Origin: Arsenicibacter rosenii
GTDB lineage: Bacteria; Bacteroidota; Bacteroidia; Cytophagales; Spirosomataceae
Assembly (NCBI RefSeq): GCF_001870735.1
Contig: NZ_MORL01000007.1
Coordinates: 186,001 to 250,000, forward strand
DNA length: 64,000 nt
Direction of reading: 5' to 3'
Shown here: in pieces, positions 1 through 7,284 of the stretch
How the letters are laid out: each line of letters begins with the position of its first letter
Numbering within the stretch: the stretch's first letter is position 1
The notes under the pieces: generated by a model
What the model was told of the DNA's origin: nothing
Seen by the model: only the letters and a program-made list of their open reading frames with translations
The model's database searches: none
Program-made: the position numbers and the translations under genes

Positions 1-78
1 GGAGCTATCAGCTATCTGAACCTGGCCCGCGAAATCCTGACGAAAAACGGAATGATGCCGCACGACCAACCGGCATAA
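1..78 (+). CDS. parA: ParA chromosome-partitioning ATPase, C-terminal end (partial)
   Basis: Only the last 25 codons lie in the window, read in frame from base 1 to the TAA at 76-78. The peptide contains SYLNLAREIL followed by a Lys-Asn pair, which resembles the C-terminal helix of Bacteroidota ParA/Soj proteins. The next gene is parB in the same direction, the usual parAB order. ParA ATPases act with ParB on parS sites to segregate the chromosome. The identification rests on this tail and the neighbour; the ATPase domain is outside the window. Confidence 0.8.
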   Translation, partial: GAISYLNLAREILTKNGMMPHDQPA

Positions 79-186
79 GCATAAGGCAGGGAGCGAACCG
101 GTTCTCCTGTAATAATCAATTTAATCAGGGGCTTACGGGTGCCGTTTCAGGACGCATCCGTAAATCATACATCATTAACTAAATGT

Positions 187-1107
187 ATGGAGACATTGAA
201 TAGTAAAGCACCAAACAAACGGATGACGGGTTTAGGGCGGGGACTCGGTGCGCTGCTCCAGGATAGTGATGCGGTCAACCGGCAGGCCAAGCCATCGCCT
301 TATGAGACGATCAGTACCATGAGCGAAATCTCAATCAACCAGATTGAGACCAACCCGTTTCAGCCCCGTACACGGTTTGACGAAGAAGCCTTGCAGGAAC
401 TCGCCGAATCGATCCGCGTACAGGGAATTATCCAGCCGATTACTGTCCGGCAACTGGAAAAAGACCGCTACCAGCTGATTTCGGGGGAACGCCGTCTGCA
501 GGCCTCCAAGCTGATTGGCATGACTACGATCCCGGCCTACATCCGGACGGCCAATGACCAGCAGATGCTGGAAATGGCGCTGATCGAAAACATCCAGCGT
601 GAAAATCTTAATTCGATAGAAATTGCCCTGAGCTATCAGCGCCTCATTACGGAGTGCAGCCTGAAGCAGGAAGAACTGGGCGAGCGTGTCGGCAAGAACC
701 GCACAACGGTCAACAACTACATCCGCTTACTGAAACTGCCGCCGGTAATTCAGGCCGCCCTCCGCGATAATGTAATCTCGATGGGCCACGCCCGTGCCAT
801 TATCAACATCGAAAATCCGGAGACGCAGATCCGCATCTTCCGCAAAATCGTCGATGAAGAGTGGTCGGTCCGGAAGGTAGAGGAAGCCGTTCGTAACCTG
901 TCAACCGACGGGTCGGAACTGGTTGCCCGAAAGGTGACTTTGCCCAAAATGGAACTGCGCAGCCTGCAGTTTAAGCTGTCGTCGATGTTTGGCACGAAGG
1001 TGTCGATCAAGGCCGATGAAAAGCACAAGGGCGAGATCAAGATTCCGTTTACATCACAGGAAGAGCTGGACAAGATTCTGATGGTTTTGCGCCACGAAGG
1101 AAAATAA
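187..1107 (+). CDS. parB: ParB/Spo0J chromosome-partitioning protein
   Basis: This is a 306-residue DNA-binding CTPase clamp that loads at parS and stimulates ParA. The N-terminus has the conserved GLGRGLGALL segment (about residues 15-24). The ParB/Srx domain follows, with NPFQPR near 56-61, GERR at 100-103 and ENIQREN at 134-140, the nucleotide-binding boxes. A helix-turn-helix at about 160-183 would read parS. I chose the ATG at 187; an in-frame GTG at 139 would add 16 residues that do not look like family sequence, and an ATG at 223 is another possible start. No clear Shine-Dalgarno is present, as is normal in this phylum. It lies 108 bp after parA and 22 bp before the DUF5683 gene, so co-transcription is likely. 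Confidence 0.95.
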   Translation: METLNSKAPNKRMTGLGRGLGALLQDSDAVNRQAKPSPYETISTMSEISINQIETNPFQPRTRFDEEALQELAESIRVQGIIQPITVRQLEKDRYQLISGERRLQASKLIGMTTIPAYIRTANDQQMLEMALIENIQRENLNSIEIALSYQRLITECSLKQEELGERVGKNRTTVNNYIRLLKLPPVIQAALRDNVISMGHARAIINIENPETQIRIFRKIVDEEWSVRKVEEAVRNLSTDGSELVARKVTLPKMELRSLQFKLSSMFGTKVSIKADEKHKGEIKIPFTSQEELDKILMVLRHEGK

Positions 1108-1129
1108 CAGCCGGAAGTTACAAACTGAC

Positions 1130-1810
1130 ATGAAGTATCGGGGAGTTTGGATGTGGGTGGTCCTGTTGCTGACAACCGGTGCGGTTCAGGCACAGAAAAA
1201 GGCAGTTACTGATAGCGTACGGGTTGGTAATTCGGTGCTGACCGCCGACGACTCAACCATTGTAAACGGGGCAGACACTGTCCGGATCAGCGAAAAAAAA
1301 ACGGCCGAAATCCGCAAGATCATTCCGCGTCAGGCAACCATCCGCTCGGCGATTTTGCCCGGCCTGGGCCAGATTTATAACGGACAGCCGTGGAAAGTGC
1401 CGTTTGTGTATGCGGCCCTGGGCACGGAGGTGTACCTGATCATTGATTTTAATAAAAAGTATCTCAAGTTTGAATCCGCTTACCGGACCGCCTATGAAGA
1501 TAAGTCGACGGGCGAAAATGCGAAAACGGCAGTAGTGCGTATCAAACGGGATGGGCAATGGCAGGATGTACGCTTCGGCGTCGCGCAGTTGAAGACGATT
1601 ACGGACATCTACCACCGGTATCGGGACCTGAATGTGATTCTGATGGCAGCGTTCTGGGCACTGAACGCGGTAGAAGCCAACGTGGCGGCTCACCTGAAAA
1701 CGTTTGACATGTCGGATGATCTGTCGATGCAGGTAAAGCCAATGCTGATTCCGAACCTAGCCGGTGGTCCGCCAATAGTAGGGGCCAAACTAACGCTGAC
1801 GATTAAATAA
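1130..1810 (+). CDS. DUF5683 domain protein, secreted or membrane-associated
   Basis: This 226-residue protein starts with a signal peptide (basic start, hydrophobic WVVLLLTTGAVQA, cleavage near AQ-KK). It carries the DUF5683 signature around residues 70-105, with RSAILPGLGQIYNGQPWKVP followed by a hydrophobic segment. A second hydrophobic segment is near residues 170-185 (NVILMAAFWALNAVEANVAA). The family sits between parB and dapB in many Bacteroidota genomes, but its molecular function is unknown. The glycine-rich GLGQIYNG motif resembles short turns in small membrane proteins. It begins 22 bp after parB and is followed 45 bp later by dapB, consistent with an operon. Confidence 0.85.
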   Translation: MKYRGVWMWVVLLLTTGAVQAQKKAVTDSVRVGNSVLTADDSTIVNGADTVRISEKKTAEIRKIIPRQATIRSAILPGLGQIYNGQPWKVPFVYAALGTEVYLIIDFNKKYLKFESAYRTAYEDKSTGENAKTAVVRIKRDGQWQDVRFGVAQLKTITDIYHRYRDLNVILMAAFWALNAVEANVAAHLKTFDMSDDLSMQVKPMLIPNLAGGPPIVGAKLTLTIK

Positions 1811-1855
1811 ACGGGGTTTTCGGTCTTTTAAGAACGAAACGAAAATAGATTTTAC

Positions 1856-2578
1856 ATGAATATTCTGTTGCTCGGCTACGGCAAAATGGGGCGCACCATC
1901 GAAAAAATCGCGCTTGATCGTGGCCATCACATTGCCGGACGGATAGATGTTGCTAACCGTCAGGAAATGGAATCCCTCAGCGGTGACGCTGTGGATGTGG
2001 TTATTGAATTCAGCTCACCTGAATCGGCTTACGAAAACATAACCTATTGCCTCAAACGCGGATGGCCCGTTGTCAGCGGAACGACCGGCTGGCTCAACCA
2101 CCGTGCAGAGGTGGAAGCACTGTGCGGGCAGCACAAGGGTGCTTTCTTCTACGCATCGAACTATAGCATCGGCGTGAATCTGTTTTTCCGGCTGAACAAG
2201 GTACTGGCGCAGTTTATGAAGAACTATCCGTCGTATCAGGTGTCGATGACCGAAATTCACCATACAGAAAAGAAAGACGCGCCGAGCGGAACCGCCATTA
2301 CCCTGGCCGAAGGTATTCTGGAAAACCTGCCGGGCAAAACCGGCTGGGCCGAAAAAGGTCCTGAGGCCATAGCTGACAGTGTACTGGAGATCGAATCCCT
2401 GCGTGAAGGCACGGTACCGGGAACGCACATTATCCGTTATGGGTCGGAGGTCGATCAGATCGAGATTTCGCACATCGCCCATAGCCGCCAGGGGTTTGCG
2501 CTCGGGGCTGTTGTGGCGGCTGAATGGCTGGTTGGTAAGCAGGGTATTTTCGGAATGGATGACCTGTTAGGAGAGTAG
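1856..2578 (+). CDS. dapB: 4-hydroxy-tetrahydrodipicolinate reductase
   Basis: DapB reduces 4-hydroxy-tetrahydrodipicolinate with NAD(P)H in the diaminopimelate branch of lysine and peptidoglycan synthesis. The 240-residue protein has a Rossmann start (LLLGYGKMGRTIE), the substrate-channel segments FSSPE and SGTTGW, and the catalytic stretch EIHHTEKKDAPSGTA, which contains the conserved histidine pair, lysine and the DAPSGTA loop. The tail SHIAHSRQGFALGAV is typical of the dimerisation domain. Length is normal for Bacteroidota DapB. It lies 45 bp downstream of the DUF5683 gene and 34 bp upstream of lepB. Confidence 0.97.
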   Translation: MNILLLGYGKMGRTIEKIALDRGHHIAGRIDVANRQEMESLSGDAVDVVIEFSSPESAYENITYCLKRGWPVVSGTTGWLNHRAEVEALCGQHKGAFFYASNYSIGVNLFFRLNKVLAQFMKNYPSYQVSMTEIHHTEKKDAPSGTAITLAEGILENLPGKTGWAEKGPEAIADSVLEIESLREGTVPGTHIIRYGSEVDQIEISHIAHSRQGFALGAVVAAEWLVGKQGIFGMDDLLGE

Positions 2579-2612
2579 CAAAGATTGAATTAGTCGAAAA
2601 AAAGAAAACGTT

Positions 2613-3779
2613 GTGTCAGAGGTAAATACAAAACCGCAGATTAAATCGGATAAGCCGAAAAAATCACCAGCCCGCGAGTGGTTCGACTCGATACTGTTTG
2701 CTGTTGTGGCGGCCACCCTCATCCGGTGGCTGTTTATGGAAGCGTTCACGATTCCGACGCCTTCTATGGAACGCAGCCTGATGGTGGGCGACTTCCTGTT
2801 TGTGAGTAAGTTACATTATGGTACGCGTACACCGCGTACGCCGTTACAGGTGCCGCTTACCCACCAGAAAATATGGGGAACTGAAATTCCGTCGTTCAGC
2901 GATGCCATTCAGTTGCCATCGTTTCGCTTACCGGGCTTCACCCATGTCAAAAACGGGGATATCGTGGTATTCAACTTCCCGACCGAAGAGCAGTATCCGC
3001 CGGATCTGCGGACAAACTACATCAAGCGTTGCATCGGTATTCCGGGCGATGTGGTCGAAGTACGCCACCGTCAGGTATACGTAAACGGCAAAGAAACACA
3101 GAACCCGCCACGCATGCAGTTATCGTACTTTCTGGAAACGACAAATCCTGATCTGAACGATACGTTCTTCCGTCAGTTCGACATTGTAAACGATTACCGG
3201 AAGGGCAGCGAAACCTACAACTGGCAGCCAATTGAGCAATACAACGACTCTACCAAGGCCAATGCGCTCGTGGGCTACAAGCTCGTGACAAACGCCGAAA
3301 CGATTGAGAAGTTCAGGCAGTTTGACTGGTGCAAGAAGATTGTTCCGTATGACGAAGAACGTCCGGCGAAACCATCACCCTACTCGCAGATCTACGGCGG
3401 CGCGCTGATGAACTGGACCATCGACAACTTTGGTCCGCTGACGGTACCGAAGAAAGGCGTAACCATCAAACTCGACTCGGTAAACATTGCCCTGTATGGC
3501 ACCGTGATTCAGAAATACGAAGACAACGGCAAGGTAGAGGTAACGCCAACACAGATCACCGTCGATGGTAAGCCGGTTACGTCATATACCTTTAAGCAGG
3601 ATTATTACTTCATGATGGGGGATAACCGGCACAACTCATACGATTCACGGTATTGGGGCTTTGTACCGGAAGATCACATTGTCGGTAAAGCTGTCTTTAT
3701 CTGGATGTCGATTGACCCGAATCCGGAGAGCTTCTGGAACAAAATCCGCTGGAACCGCTTATTCCGGATTATTGAGTAG
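2613..3779 (+). CDS. lepB: Signal peptidase I
   Basis: The enzyme removes signal peptides from exported preproteins at the inner-membrane surface. A basic N-terminus is followed by one membrane segment (about residues 25-45). The catalytic serine is Ser51 in [10 protein letters not shown] and the general-base lysine is Lys138 in [14 protein letters not shown]; both boxes are intact. The C-terminal box [15 protein letters not shown] is present near residue 335. At 388 residues it is longer than enterobacterial LepB because of a large insertion between the lysine box and the last box, as is common in Bacteroidota. The start is a GTG. It closes the housekeeping run and is followed by a strong hairpin. 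Confidence 0.96.
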   Translation: MSEVNTKPQIKSDKPKKSPAREWFDSILFAVVAATLIRWLFMEAFTIPTPSMERSLMVGDFLFVSKLHYGTRTPRTPLQVPLTHQKIWGTEIPSFSDAIQLPSFRLPGFTHVKNGDIVVFNFPTEEQYPPDLRTNYIKRCIGIPGDVVEVRHRQVYVNGKETQNPPRMQLSYFLETTNPDLNDTFFRQFDIVNDYRKGSETYNWQPIEQYNDSTKANALVGYKLVTNAETIEKFRQFDWCKKIVPYDEERPAKPSPYSQIYGGALMNWTIDNFGPLTVPKKGVTIKLDSVNIALYGTVIQKYEDNGKVEVTPTQITVDGKPVTSYTFKQDYYFMMGDNRHNSYDSRYWGFVPEDHIVGKAVFIWMSIDPNPESFWNKIRWNRLFRIIE

Positions 3780-3800
3780 GCAGAACAGCGTTTACGCATA

Positions 3801-3833
3801 AAAAGGGGCGGTGGATCATCCACTGCCCCTTTT
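3801..3833. terminator. Bidirectional terminator between lepB and ung
   Basis: A 15-bp stem closes around a 3-base loop, with arms starting AAAAGGGGC and ending GCCCCTTTT and a single G-T wobble. The A-rich left flank and T-rich right end let it work for both convergent genes. Confidence 0.85.
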
Positions 3834-3853
3834 CGTTAACCGGCATCGGTCGC

Positions 3854-4519
3854 TTACCAGGCGATTTCCGGCAGGCCATGCCCGCGGAGGTATTCGTTGG
3901 CCTGGCTGAAATGTTTATTGCCGAACCAGCCACCCCATTGTGCTGCCATCGGCGAAGGGTGCTTTGATTTCAGGACTAAATGCTTCGAATCGTCGATAAC
4001 AGCCCCTTTCTTCTGCGCATAAGCGCCCCAGAGCATAAACACGATATGTTCTTTCTGCTCCGAAAGCACTTTGATGGCGGCATCAGTAAAGCTTTCCCAG
4101 CCTTTGCCCTGGTGCGAACCCGCCTGGCCGGCCCTGACTGTAAGTGTGGCATTCAGGAGCAGTACCCCCTGCACGGCCCAGCGTTCGAGGTTACCGGATT
4201 TCGGTACCGGAATGCCCAGATCGTCCTGTATTTCCTTAAAGATATTGATGAGCGAAGGCGGTTTAGTCACCCCGTCGGCTACGGAAAATGACAGACCATT
4301 GGCCTGGCCTTCACCGTGGTAAGGGTCCTGGCCAAGGATCACAACCCGTGTGTCATCAAAACTGCATTTATCAAAAGCATTAAAAATAAGCCGTCCGGGA
4401 GGGTATACGCGCTGGGTACTGTATTCGTGTCGGACAAACTCAGCCAGCTCCCGAAAATAAGGCTTGTCGAACTCGGGTTGAAGCCGTTGTTGCCATGACT
4501 CGGCGATTGCAACTTTCAT
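3854..4519 (-). CDS. ung: Uracil-DNA glycosylase, family 1
   Basis: Ung excises uracil from DNA at the start of base-excision repair. The water-activating motif GQDPYH is at residues 63-68 with the catalytic Asp65. The uracil-pocket segment GLSFSV follows, and the minor-groove loop HPSPMAAQ carries the conserved His187. The family usually has Leu where this protein has Met191, a mild variation. At 221 residues the length is typical. It converges on lepB across a shared terminator and is divergent from apaG with a 91-bp gap. Confidence 0.97.
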   Translation of the reverse strand: MKVAIAESWQQRLQPEFDKPYFRELAEFVRHEYSTQRVYPPGRLIFNAFDKCSFDDTRVVILGQDPYHGEGQANGLSFSVADGVTKPPSLINIFKEIQDDLGIPVPKSGNLERWAVQGVLLLNATLTVRAGQAGSHQGKGWESFTDAAIKVLSEQKEHIVFMLWGAYAQKKGAVIDDSKHLVLKSKHPSPMAAQWGGWFGNKHFSQANEYLRGHGLPEIAW

Positions 4520-4551
4520 GGGAATGCGTGAAAAAAAACGTTTGCTGCTTG

Positions 4552-4579
4552 CGAAAGTAAACTAATCAACCTAATTTTC
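4552..4579. promoter_or_regulatory. Possible divergent promoters between ung and apaG
   Basis: Two 7-of-8 matches to the -7 element TAnnTTTG face away from each other: TACTTTCG on the minus strand (4552-4559) for ung and TAATTTTC on the plus strand (4572-4579) for apaG. Neither is perfect. Confidence 0.35.
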
Positions 4580-4610
4580 GTTTCAAGGTTGTCAAGAACG
4601 GCAAAAATTT

Positions 4611-4997
4611 ATGGTTTCGGCAGTTACAGAAGGCATAAAGGTTAGCGTAAGGACGGAATATCAGGCCGAGTACTCAAGCCCGCTTCAATCACATTACGTA
4701 TTTACCTACCGCATCACCATTGAGAACGCCAGCGAGTACACCATTCAGTTGCTCCGGCGTCACTGGACGATTTACGATTCAAACGGAACGGTTCGCGAAG
4801 TCGAAGGCGAAGGCGTGGTCGGGCAACAACCGGTGCTTGAGCCCGGCGAAGTACACGAGTACGTTTCGGGCTGCAACCTGCGCTCCAGCATGGGTAAAAT
4901 GGTCGGCCATTACCTTGTTGAACGCATTATTGACGGAAAATACGTCAGCGTAGCCATCCCTGAATTTACCATGGTGGCTCCGTTTAAGTTGAATTAA
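4611..4997 (+). CDS. apaG: ApaG-domain protein
   Basis: This 128-residue protein is a single ApaG (DUF525) beta-sandwich domain. Typical features are the start VSAVTEGIKVSVRTEYQ, the FTYRITIENAS strand, RRHWTIYDSNG and the loop VVGQQPVLEPGEVHEY ahead of a conserved serine-glycine strand. The family was linked to cobalt and magnesium efflux phenotypes in Salmonella, and the fold also occurs in F-box proteins; its biochemical role is unsettled. It starts a rightward three-gene run with the methyltransferase 11 bp later and the lipoprotein after that. Confidence 0.9.
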   Translation: MVSAVTEGIKVSVRTEYQAEYSSPLQSHYVFTYRITIENASEYTIQLLRRHWTIYDSNGTVREVEGEGVVGQQPVLEPGEVHEYVSGCNLRSSMGKMVGHYLVERIIDGKYVSVAIPEFTMVAPFKLN

Positions 4998-5008
4998 CCG
5001 CCTCTACG

Positions 5009-5794
5009 TTGATTATCCCTTATTTACGGTACATAGTCAGGGCAGGGAACGAGCACTCCCTGCATTCTCCTTTTTTGTTTGATCTGTACCGGCAAACCAT
5101 CCGCCCCGGCAGGAAAAGTGCTGAAGAGCCATTCTTTACGCAGATTGAAGCGCTCCGGCGCGAACTGAAACAAAGCCGCGAAGAACTGGCCGTCGTTGAT
5201 TTAGGCGCCGGCTCCCGCCTGACGCCCGCCAATACGCGTACGGTAGGGGCAATTGCCCGCCACTCGGCAAAACCACCGGCCTATGCGCAGCTGCTGTATC
5301 GCCTCACCCAACGTTTTCAGACGCGGACCATCTTTGATTTAGGAACATCGCTTGGCCTCACAACGGCTTATCTGGCGAAGGGCGCGGATAAAACCGGGGG
5401 CTTTGTAACCAGCTTTGAAGGCTGTCCGGCAACGGCAGAAAAGGCACGGCAGCATTTAAACCGGCTTGGGTGTAAAGCGGTTGAAGTCGTTACCGGCGAT
5501 CTGGCCGAAACACTACCCCGGCAGGTAGACCACGCTGACCGGCTGGACCTGGTTTTCTTCGATGCCAACCATCGTTACACGCCTACTGTTCAGTATTTTA
5601 ATGTGTGTTTACCCAAAAAACATAACGATTCTGTGTTTATCTTTGATGATATTCACTGGTCAGACGAAATGGAGCAGGCCTGGGCAACGATTAAAGAGCA
5701 TCCGGACGTAACCGCCACGGTTGATCTCTTTGGCGTAGGGCTCGTTTTCTTTCGTAAAGAACAGTTGAAGCAACATTTTACCCTGCGTTTCTGA
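5009..5794 (+). CDS. Class I SAM-dependent methyltransferase (O-methyltransferase-like)
   Basis: The 261-residue protein opens with NEHSLHSPFLFDLY, a segment common to a Bacteroidota methyltransferase group. A Rossmann SAM-binding motif follows at about residues 109-118 (IFDLGTSLGLTTAYLA), then an acidic strand end (VTSFEGCP) and DLVFFDANHRY, the metal/catalytic region seen in caffeoyl-CoA-type O-methyltransferases. The start is TTG at 5009, 11 bp after apaG; no better in-frame ATG precedes the conserved start. The substrate cannot be told from sequence. It is probably co-transcribed with apaG and the next gene. Confidence 0.82.
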   Translation: MIIPYLRYIVRAGNEHSLHSPFLFDLYRQTIRPGRKSAEEPFFTQIEALRRELKQSREELAVVDLGAGSRLTPANTRTVGAIARHSAKPPAYAQLLYRLTQRFQTRTIFDLGTSLGLTTAYLAKGADKTGGFVTSFEGCPATAEKARQHLNRLGCKAVEVVTGDLAETLPRQVDHADRLDLVFFDANHRYTPTVQYFNVCLPKKHNDSVFIFDDIHWSDEMEQAWATIKEHPDVTATVDLFGVGLVFFRKEQLKQHFTLRF

Positions 5795-5806
5795 TCAGCT
5801 TTTCGC

Positions 5807-7168
5807 ATGAAGCATTTCTTATCTTATCAAATCGCCCTGGCGGGTGTCGTTGGCATCGCTATACTGGTTGGCTCGTGTCAGAAAACCGGCACGGATGCAA
5901 AACCTGCTGATGAGTCCAGTTTCGGACTCATGCAGAAAAAAATCCTGACGCCCTCGTGCGCAACGGCGGGTTGCCATGCCTCGGAAAAAGATGCGTCGTT
6001 TAAACAGCACGGGCTGGTACTGGCAGAAGGTGCGGCCTATCAACATCTGGTGGGGGTGGCCCCGGCCAATACCGATGCTAAGGCTGACGGTTATCTACGG
6101 GTGAAGGCGTTTGCGTCGCTGCAAAGCCTGCTGTATTACAAGCTTAATTTCGAGCCGGCACACCATGCCACCAAACAATACGGTAACCCGATGCCGCTGG
6201 GTGGTAATGCGCTGTCTGTCGGAAAAATTGAGTTTATCCGGCGTTGGATTGAAGCCGGCGCGCCGAAAGACGGCAATGTCGTGGATGCAACACTGCTGGA
6301 TGATACGACACCAAGTTACGTAACATCGCCTTTTGAAGCCTTACCGGTACCGGCCGCAACAGAAGGGCGGCAGATGAGCCTGCCACAGTTTACCGTCGCC
6401 CCGAATTTTGAACGGGAGTTGTTTATGCGCCGGATGGTTGGCAATACGGGCGATATGTATGTTAACCGTATCCAGATCAAAATGCGGCCTAACAGCCACC
6501 ATTTTGTTGCCTATTCGTTTTCCAACGCATCCTATCCGCCGCTTGACCAGGTACGTGATCTGCGGAATGCCGACGGATCGCTGAATCTGACGACCTTCCT
6601 GACCATGCAGAACCATGTGTTTCTGGCCGGTAGTCAGTCGTCGACTTATGATTATACGTTTCCGGCAGGTACAGCCTTGCTGCTGCCCGCCAACACCTCG
6701 CTGGATTTGAACTCGCACTATGTCAACAAGACAACCGCCCCGATTCCCGGCGAAGTGTCGATGAATCTCTACGCGATCGATAAATCAAAAGTGCAGACGG
6801 TTGTACAGACGCTGAATCTGGCAAACCAAAGCCTGAACATTCCGGCGAATTCGCGGGTAACGCTGTCCAAAACATTTACGTTCAGCAAACCAAGAACCAT
6901 ACTGGCGCTGACGTCGCATACCCATAAGCTCGGAGAAAAATTTGTGATCAAAATTTACGGCGGTGCCCGGAACGGCGAAGTAGTTTATACTGCCACAGAC
7001 TGGGAACATCCGGACATTCTTACCTTTAAAACGCCCATTACGCTGAAGGCAGGGGAGGGGTTAATGTCCGAAATTACGTATAACAATACGACAAATAAAG
7101 CCGTTGGCTTCGGATTAACCAGCGAAGATGAGATGGGCATTATCTTCGGTTATTTCTACGAAAACTAA
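5807..7168 (+). CDS. Lipoprotein: cytochrome-like domain plus copper type II monooxygenase fold
   Basis: This 453-residue protein has a lipobox (LVGSC, lipidated Cys24). A CX4CH motif at 51-57 (CATAGCH) and a following PMPLGG...IRRWIEAGAP segment resemble planctomycete-type cytochrome c domains. The C-terminal two thirds match peptidylglycine alpha-hydroxylating monooxygenase-like enzymes: His231-His232 (NSHHF) and His304 (NSHY) fit the first copper site, while His371-x-His373 (SHTHKLG) and Met443 (EDEMG) fit the second. All expected copper ligands are therefore visible. These enzymes use copper, O2 and a reductant to hydroxylate C-H bonds; the substrate here is unknown. It is 12 bp after the methyltransferase. 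It could instead be a copper-binding protein without oxygenase activity. Confidence 0.75.
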   Translation: MKHFLSYQIALAGVVGIAILVGSCQKTGTDAKPADESSFGLMQKKILTPSCATAGCHASEKDASFKQHGLVLAEGAAYQHLVGVAPANTDAKADGYLRVKAFASLQSLLYYKLNFEPAHHATKQYGNPMPLGGNALSVGKIEFIRRWIEAGAPKDGNVVDATLLDDTTPSYVTSPFEALPVPAATEGRQMSLPQFTVAPNFERELFMRRMVGNTGDMYVNRIQIKMRPNSHHFVAYSFSNASYPPLDQVRDLRNADGSLNLTTFLTMQNHVFLAGSQSSTYDYTFPAGTALLLPANTSLDLNSHYVNKTTAPIPGEVSMNLYAIDKSKVQTVVQTLNLANQSLNIPANSRVTLSKTFTFSKPRTILALTSHTHKLGEKFVIKIYGGARNGEVVYTATDWEHPDILTFKTPITLKAGEGLMSEITYNNTTNKAVGFGLTSEDEMGIIFGYFYEN

Positions 7169-7174
7169 AAAAAA

Positions 7175-7205
7175 GTGGTGGCACGACGCGAAGTCATACC
7201 ACCAC
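7175..7205 (+). terminator. Hairpin directly after the monooxygenase-like gene
   Basis: The arms GTGGTGG and CCACCAC enclose a 17-base loop starting 6 bp after the stop codon. No strong T-run follows, so termination by this hairpin alone is uncertain. Confidence 0.5.
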
Positions 7206-7227
7206 TACTAATCATCTCTTTTTATAC

Positions 7228-7274
7228 AAACCGGCATTTCGGACTACAATTCTGTTGATCCGAAATGCCGGTTT
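7228..7274. terminator. Strong hairpin terminator of the DEAD-box gene
   Basis: A perfect 15-bp stem (arms AAACCGGCATTTCGG and its complement) encloses a 17-base loop, 11 bp beyond the helicase stop codon. On the minus strand it is followed by GTATAAAAAGAG. It may also stop rightward readthrough from the monooxygenase-like gene. Confidence 0.8.
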
Positions 7275-7284
7275 TATCGTTATT

